DNA of 51,644 bases from Candidatus Zemynaea palustris (GTDB lineage Bacteria; Vulcanimicrobiota; Vulcanimicrobiia; Vulcanimicrobiales; Vulcanimicrobiaceae): assembly GCA_003134695.1 (NCBI GenBank), contig PLCB01000061.1:1-51644 (forward strand), in the 5' to 3' direction. The stretch's first letter is position 1. Each line of letters opens with the position of its first letter. Position numbers and translations under genes: made by a program. Of the stretch, positions 48,558 to 51,644 are shown piece after piece. The notes under the pieces were generated by a model. It made no database searches and had not been told where the DNA came from. It worked only from the letters and a program-made list of their open reading frames with translations.

Positions 48558-49775
48558 ATGATCGACGATACCCTCATGTCGCCCGACGCGCTGGTCGAAT
48601 TCGCCGAAGGGCTCGCGAAGATCGCGAGTAGCGGCGGTGGACCGAAGGCGCTCGCGACCCATCTCGCGGCAGCGCTCGACGCAGCGGTCTTGGTCGAAGA
48701 CGGCGATTGGCGTCACGTCGCGCTGGCCGGCACCGGAACGCGTTCGGTTCCGCCGTCGATTCGGGATCTCGTTGCGAGCGCGCGGCCGAGCAGCGACGGC
48801 GTCGTGCACATCGAGTTGCCCGGCGAAACGCTCGATGCGCTCGCGATTCGCATCCGCGGCGGCGACTCGCCGCTCGGTTGGCTTTCGATTTTCTCGAACG
48901 GTGAAAGGCTCGAAGCGCGCATCGGCGCGGTTCGTCTGGCGGCCGCCGCCATCGCGGTCGAGTTGTCGCGCGACGCGGGCGGCGGGAAAAACCGGCGCAG
49001 GTCCTTTTGGGATAGACTGCTCGGGCGCGCTTACGACGATCCGATCGAAGCGAAAGACGACGCGGCGTCGCGCGGGATCGCGCTCGCCAGCGGTTACGTC
49101 GCGGTCGCGCTGGAAGCCGAAGGTCTCGAAGAAACCAGCGCCGCTACCAAGGTCGGCGATCTGCGCCGCATCGCGCTCGAAACGTTGCGTTCAGGCAGCG
49201 GCGAGATCGTCGTCCTCGAACGCGGCGGCGGATTCGTCTTTCTCTGTCCAGCACCACTCGAAGTCGACGCGCAAAACGTGCGCACCGCCGCGACGCTGAT
49301 CCCGCGCGCCGCCGCCAAGGTGCATTTCGGCGCGAAAGTCGTCGGCGGCGTCGGCCGCGCCGCCGTGGCGATCGAAGCGTACAAGACCGTCGACGAGGCG
49401 CGCGAATCGATGTTCATCGCGCGACGCCTCTTCGGGGGCTCGCGCGTGATGCCGTACGACGATCTCGGTATCTATCCGCTGCTGCTGCGAGGCGGCGCGA
49501 CGGCCGAAGAGTTGCGCGCGTTCGGCCAGCGGGTTTTGGCACCGCTGCGCAAGTACGACGAAAAACACCAAACCGAACTCGTGCGCACGTTGCGGCTCTA
49601 CTTCGACGTCGGGCAAAACGTGAAGACGGCCGCAGCCGAGCTCTCGGTGCACCGGCACACCGTCTTCTACCGGTTGCGCCAGATCGCCGAAATAAGCGGC
49701 CACGATCTAGACAGCGCGCACGACCAGCTCACCCTCCGAACGGCGATCGCGATCGATGCTCTCAATCCAAACTAA
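48558..49775 (+). CDS. PucR/CdaR-type transcriptional regulator
   Basis: The 405-residue product has an N-terminal GAF-like sensing region (about 15-140, LAAALDAAVLVEDGDWRHVA), a central GGDEF-like fold of the PucR type (VALEAEGLEETSAATKVGDL, KVVGGVGRAAVAIEAYKTVD), and the C-terminal PucR helix-turn-helix: RTLRLYFDVGQNVKTAAAEL with SVHRHTVFYRLRQIAEISGH. Such regulators respond to purines, amino acids or sugars. The last 20 bases overlap the glutamine synthetase gene, so it probably controls that gene and itself. Confidence 0.85.
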   Translation: MIDDTLMSPDALVEFAEGLAKIASSGGGPKALATHLAAALDAAVLVEDGDWRHVALAGTGTRSVPPSIRDLVASARPSSDGVVHIELPGETLDALAIRIRGGDSPLGWLSIFSNGERLEARIGAVRLAAAAIAVELSRDAGGGKNRRRSFWDRLLGRAYDDPIEAKDDAASRGIALASGYVAVALEAEGLEETSAATKVGDLRRIALETLRSGSGEIVVLERGGGFVFLCPAPLEVDAQNVRTAATLIPRAAAKVHFGAKVVGGVGRAAVAIEAYKTVDEARESMFIARRLFGGSRVMPYDDLGIYPLLLRGGATAEELRAFGQRVLAPLRKYDEKHQTELVRTLRLYFDVGQNVKTAAAELSVHRHTVFYRLRQIAEISGHDLDSAHDQLTLRTAIAIDALNPN

Positions 49776-51084
49776 CGGCGAGCGGAAGACCTTGAGCAAA
49801 CGCGACGTGCTCAAAGTCGCGAAGGAGCGCGACGTCCGCTACGTCCGGCTGTCGTTCGTCGACATCCTGGGCATCGGCAAGAACGTGACGATCCCGGTCA
49901 GCGAATTGGAGAGCGCGCTCGAGGGAAAGGTCAGCTTCGACGGCGGCTCGATCGACGGGTTCGTGCGCGGCGAGGAAGCCGATATGATGCTCGTGCCGGA
50001 TCTCTCGACGTTCGCCGTCTATCCGTGGACGCTCGGGTCGGGCAACGTCGAGGCGCGAATCATCTGTGACATCGCGACGCCGGACGGCGAAGCCTTCGAA
50101 GGCTGTCCGCGCACGACGCTGCGCCGCGCGCTCGAAGACGCGCGTGACGTGCTGACCGGCGTGCGCGCGGGACTCGAAGTCGAATTCTACCTTTTCGAAC
50201 TCGCCGCCGACGGCGCGCCGACCGTGCAAACCTCCGACGTCGGCTCGTACTTCGACAGCGACGAATCGGACAGCGGCGAAGTCGCGCGACTCGACATCGC
50301 GACGACGCTCGAAGCGATGGGACTCTCGGTGGCGAGCGCCCACCACGAACACGGAGCCGGCCAGCATGAGGTCGATCTCAACGAAACGCCGATTTTGACG
50401 ACCGCCGATGCGCTCATCACGACGCGAATCGTCGCCAAGCACGTCGCGGCACGCCACCACTTGCACGCGACCTTCATGCCGAAGCCGCTCGAGACGTGCG
50501 CCGGTAGCGGCGTCCACATTTACTTCACGACGGCGCCGGCGGGTGAACTCGCGGAAGAGACGCTCTTCGCCATCGGTGGATTGCTCGAGCACGCGCCGGC
50601 GTTCACCGCCGTCTGCAATCCGACGGTGAATTCGTACAAGCGGCTCGTCGCCGCTTGGGACGCGCCCATCTACACCGCTTGGTCGTACCGCAGCGCCAAC
50701 GCGCTCGTACGCGTCCCGTCGCCGCAAGGCGGCCTGCAGCGTATCGAGGTTCGCAGCGCCGACGCCTCCTGCAATCCGTATCTCGCAATGGCGGTGCTGG
50801 TGGCGAGCATCGCGCACGGAATTCGCAACCATCTTCTTCCCGGCGATCCGTTGATCGGCTCGACCTACGATTTGAACGATCGCGAGCGCGACGCGCGCCG
50901 CATCCGCATGCTGCCCAAGTCGCTGCGCCAGGCGCTAGCCGAACTCGAGAAGGACGCCGTCGTCCGCGGGGCGCTCGGCGATCATGTCTATCAAGCCTTC
51001 CGCGACGCAAAGTTCGCGGAGTACGAGCGCTACCGTCGCGCGGTCCACCCCTGGGAGCGGGAAGCCTACCTGCGGATCTACTGA
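49756..51084 (+). CDS. Glutamine synthetase family enzyme (GSI type)
   Basis: The 442-residue product has the GS beta-grasp and catalytic domains: VSFDGGSIDGFVRGEEADMM, GLEVEFYLFELA (metal Glu), HHEHGAGQHEVDLNETPI, MPKPLETCAGSGVHIYF, SYKRLVAAWDAPIYTAWSYR, and EVRSADASCNPYLAMAVLVA. The length and the lack of an adenylylation-loop Tyr fit GSI-alpha. Because a PucR regulator and a racemase-like gene precede it, a gamma-glutamyl ligase for an amine or another amino acid is also possible. The ATG at 49756 overlaps the regulator gene and has no clear ribosome binding site; a TTG at 49792 after GCGGAAGACC is an alternative start. Confidence 0.88.
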   Translation: MLSIQTNGERKTLSKRDVLKVAKERDVRYVRLSFVDILGIGKNVTIPVSELESALEGKVSFDGGSIDGFVRGEEADMMLVPDLSTFAVYPWTLGSGNVEARIICDIATPDGEAFEGCPRTTLRRALEDARDVLTGVRAGLEVEFYLFELAADGAPTVQTSDVGSYFDSDESDSGEVARLDIATTLEAMGLSVASAHHEHGAGQHEVDLNETPILTTADALITTRIVAKHVAARHHLHATFMPKPLETCAGSGVHIYFTTAPAGELAEETLFAIGGLLEHAPAFTAVCNPTVNSYKRLVAAWDAPIYTAWSYRSANALVRVPSPQGGLQRIEVRSADASCNPYLAMAVLVASIAHGIRNHLLPGDPLIGSTYDLNDRERDARRIRMLPKSLRQALAELEKDAVVRGALGDHVYQAFRDAKFAEYERYRRAVHPWEREAYLRIY

Positions 51085-51644
51085 GCGCTCCGCTGAGCCG
51101 CCGCGTTCCGAAGAACATCCCAGGCGGCGCGGATGTCGTCGCGGGTCGTACGTTCGTTGCCGATCGCGAGTCGTAACGCCAGCCGCCCGTGAAGGCGCGT
51201 CGATGAGATGAACATCTCACCGCCGGCGTTGACGTCGTCGAGGATGCGCTGGTTGTGCGCGTCGAGCGCCTCGCCGTCGAGGCCGGGCGGCACGTGACGG
51301 AAACAGACGACCGAGAGCGGATGCGGCGCCATCACTTCCCAATCGGGCTCGGCGCTGACCCATTCGGCGAATTCTTGCGCGAGCGCGATGTGGCCGCGAA
51401 GAAGTGCTCGCATGCCCTCCGCTCCGTAGTGGCGTAGCGCAAACCAGAATTTTAGCGCACGGAAACGGCGGCCCAGCTGAAGACCGTAATCCATGTAGTT
51501 GTGGACCGGCTCGTCGGCGAGTTCGAGATAGACTGCCGACAAACTAAACGCGCGGCGTAGCACGTCCAGGTCGCGAATGTACAGCACCGAGAGATCGACC
51601 GGCACGAACATCCACTTGTGCGGGTTGAGGACGAGCGAATCGGC
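51078..51644 (-). CDS. Group II PLP-dependent decarboxylase, partial
   Basis: Only the last 188 residues are inside the window; the frame continues past its edge. It opens with ADSLVLNPHKWMFVPVDLSV, where HKW holds the PLP lysine, and continues DYGLQLGRRFRALKFWFALR, EVMAPHPLSVVCFRHVPPG and NAGGEMFISSTRLHGRLALR, as in aromatic-L-amino-acid decarboxylases. It removes CO2 from an aromatic amino acid to make an amine. It converges on the glutamine synthetase gene with a seven-base overlap. Confidence 0.92.
   Translation of the reverse strand, partial: ADSLVLNPHKWMFVPVDLSVLYIRDLDVLRRAFSLSAVYLELADEPVHNYMDYGLQLGRRFRALKFWFALRHYGAEGMRALLRGHIALAQEFAEWVSAEPDWEVMAPHPLSVVCFRHVPPGLDGEALDAHNQRILDDVNAGGEMFISSTRLHGRLALRLAIGNERTTRDDIRAAWDVLRNAAAQRSAQ

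Overview
This is a GC-rich chromosomal window with no rRNA gene and no intact tRNA. Lipobox lipoproteins, a LolA-like protein, a TonB C-terminal-domain protein and many small signal-peptide proteins point to a free-living bacterium with an outer membrane. The gene set (Flp pilin, class I aldolase beside GlpX, many orphan secreted proteins, frequent GTG/TTG starts) fits a poorly characterised high-GC soil lineage such as Eremiobacterota/WPS-2. That placement is inference; no marker gene is present.

Layout. Positions 1-6600 are an accessory, decayed zone: the end of an MDR oxidoreductase, tyrosine-integrase debris, attachment-site-like modules containing the 5' half of a tRNA-Ser gene, a vanadium-haloperoxidase-like phosphatase, and two lipoproteins, one with a long Thr-Pro repeat. 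Positions 6600-18600 hold a methyltransferase, secreted proteins, a TonB-domain protein, a lone Flp pilin, a 39-residue metallothionein-like gene, a CPBP protease, a multi-span membrane protein, a flavin-binding PPOX protein, gene remnants, and a thioredoxin-reductase-like flavoprotein that has lost its NADPH domain. Positions 18600-25100 carry a secreted zinc protease with overlapping upstream ORFs, a methyltransferase/GNAT-like pair, two paralogous secreted proteins and membrane stress proteins.

Positions 25100-31400 are core metabolism and housekeeping: fructose-bisphosphate aldolase and class II FBPase in one operon, a kynureninase-like PLP enzyme, a DUF72 protein, an esterase and a DUF4383 protein. 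Positions 31600-38300 form one tightly packed operon: E1 alpha, E1 beta and E2 of a 2-oxoacid/acetoin dehydrogenase, an SDR, a TRAP solute-binding protein, an MFS transporter and a ChrB C-terminal-domain protein. No E3 or TRAP membrane subunit is present. Positions 38300-44800 hold secreted proteins, a flavin monooxygenase, a beta-propeller lipoprotein and an ABM monooxygenase.

The most striking unit is at 44940-47862. A consensus promoter is followed by an M-box (ykoK) magnesium riboswitch and a perfect intrinsic terminator. Then come two overlapping genes: a soluble protein built from PRC-barrel, MgtE-N and CBS domains, and an Nramp-family transporter whose metal-site motifs are changed (DPGN to DVGG, MPH to SPW). 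I read this as a magnesium uptake system in which an MgtE-type cytosolic magnesium sensor, detached from its own membrane domain, is paired with an Nramp-related magnesium transporter. The window ends with an Asp/Glu-racemase-like protein, a PucR-type regulator, a glutamine synthetase and the end of a PLP decarboxylase.
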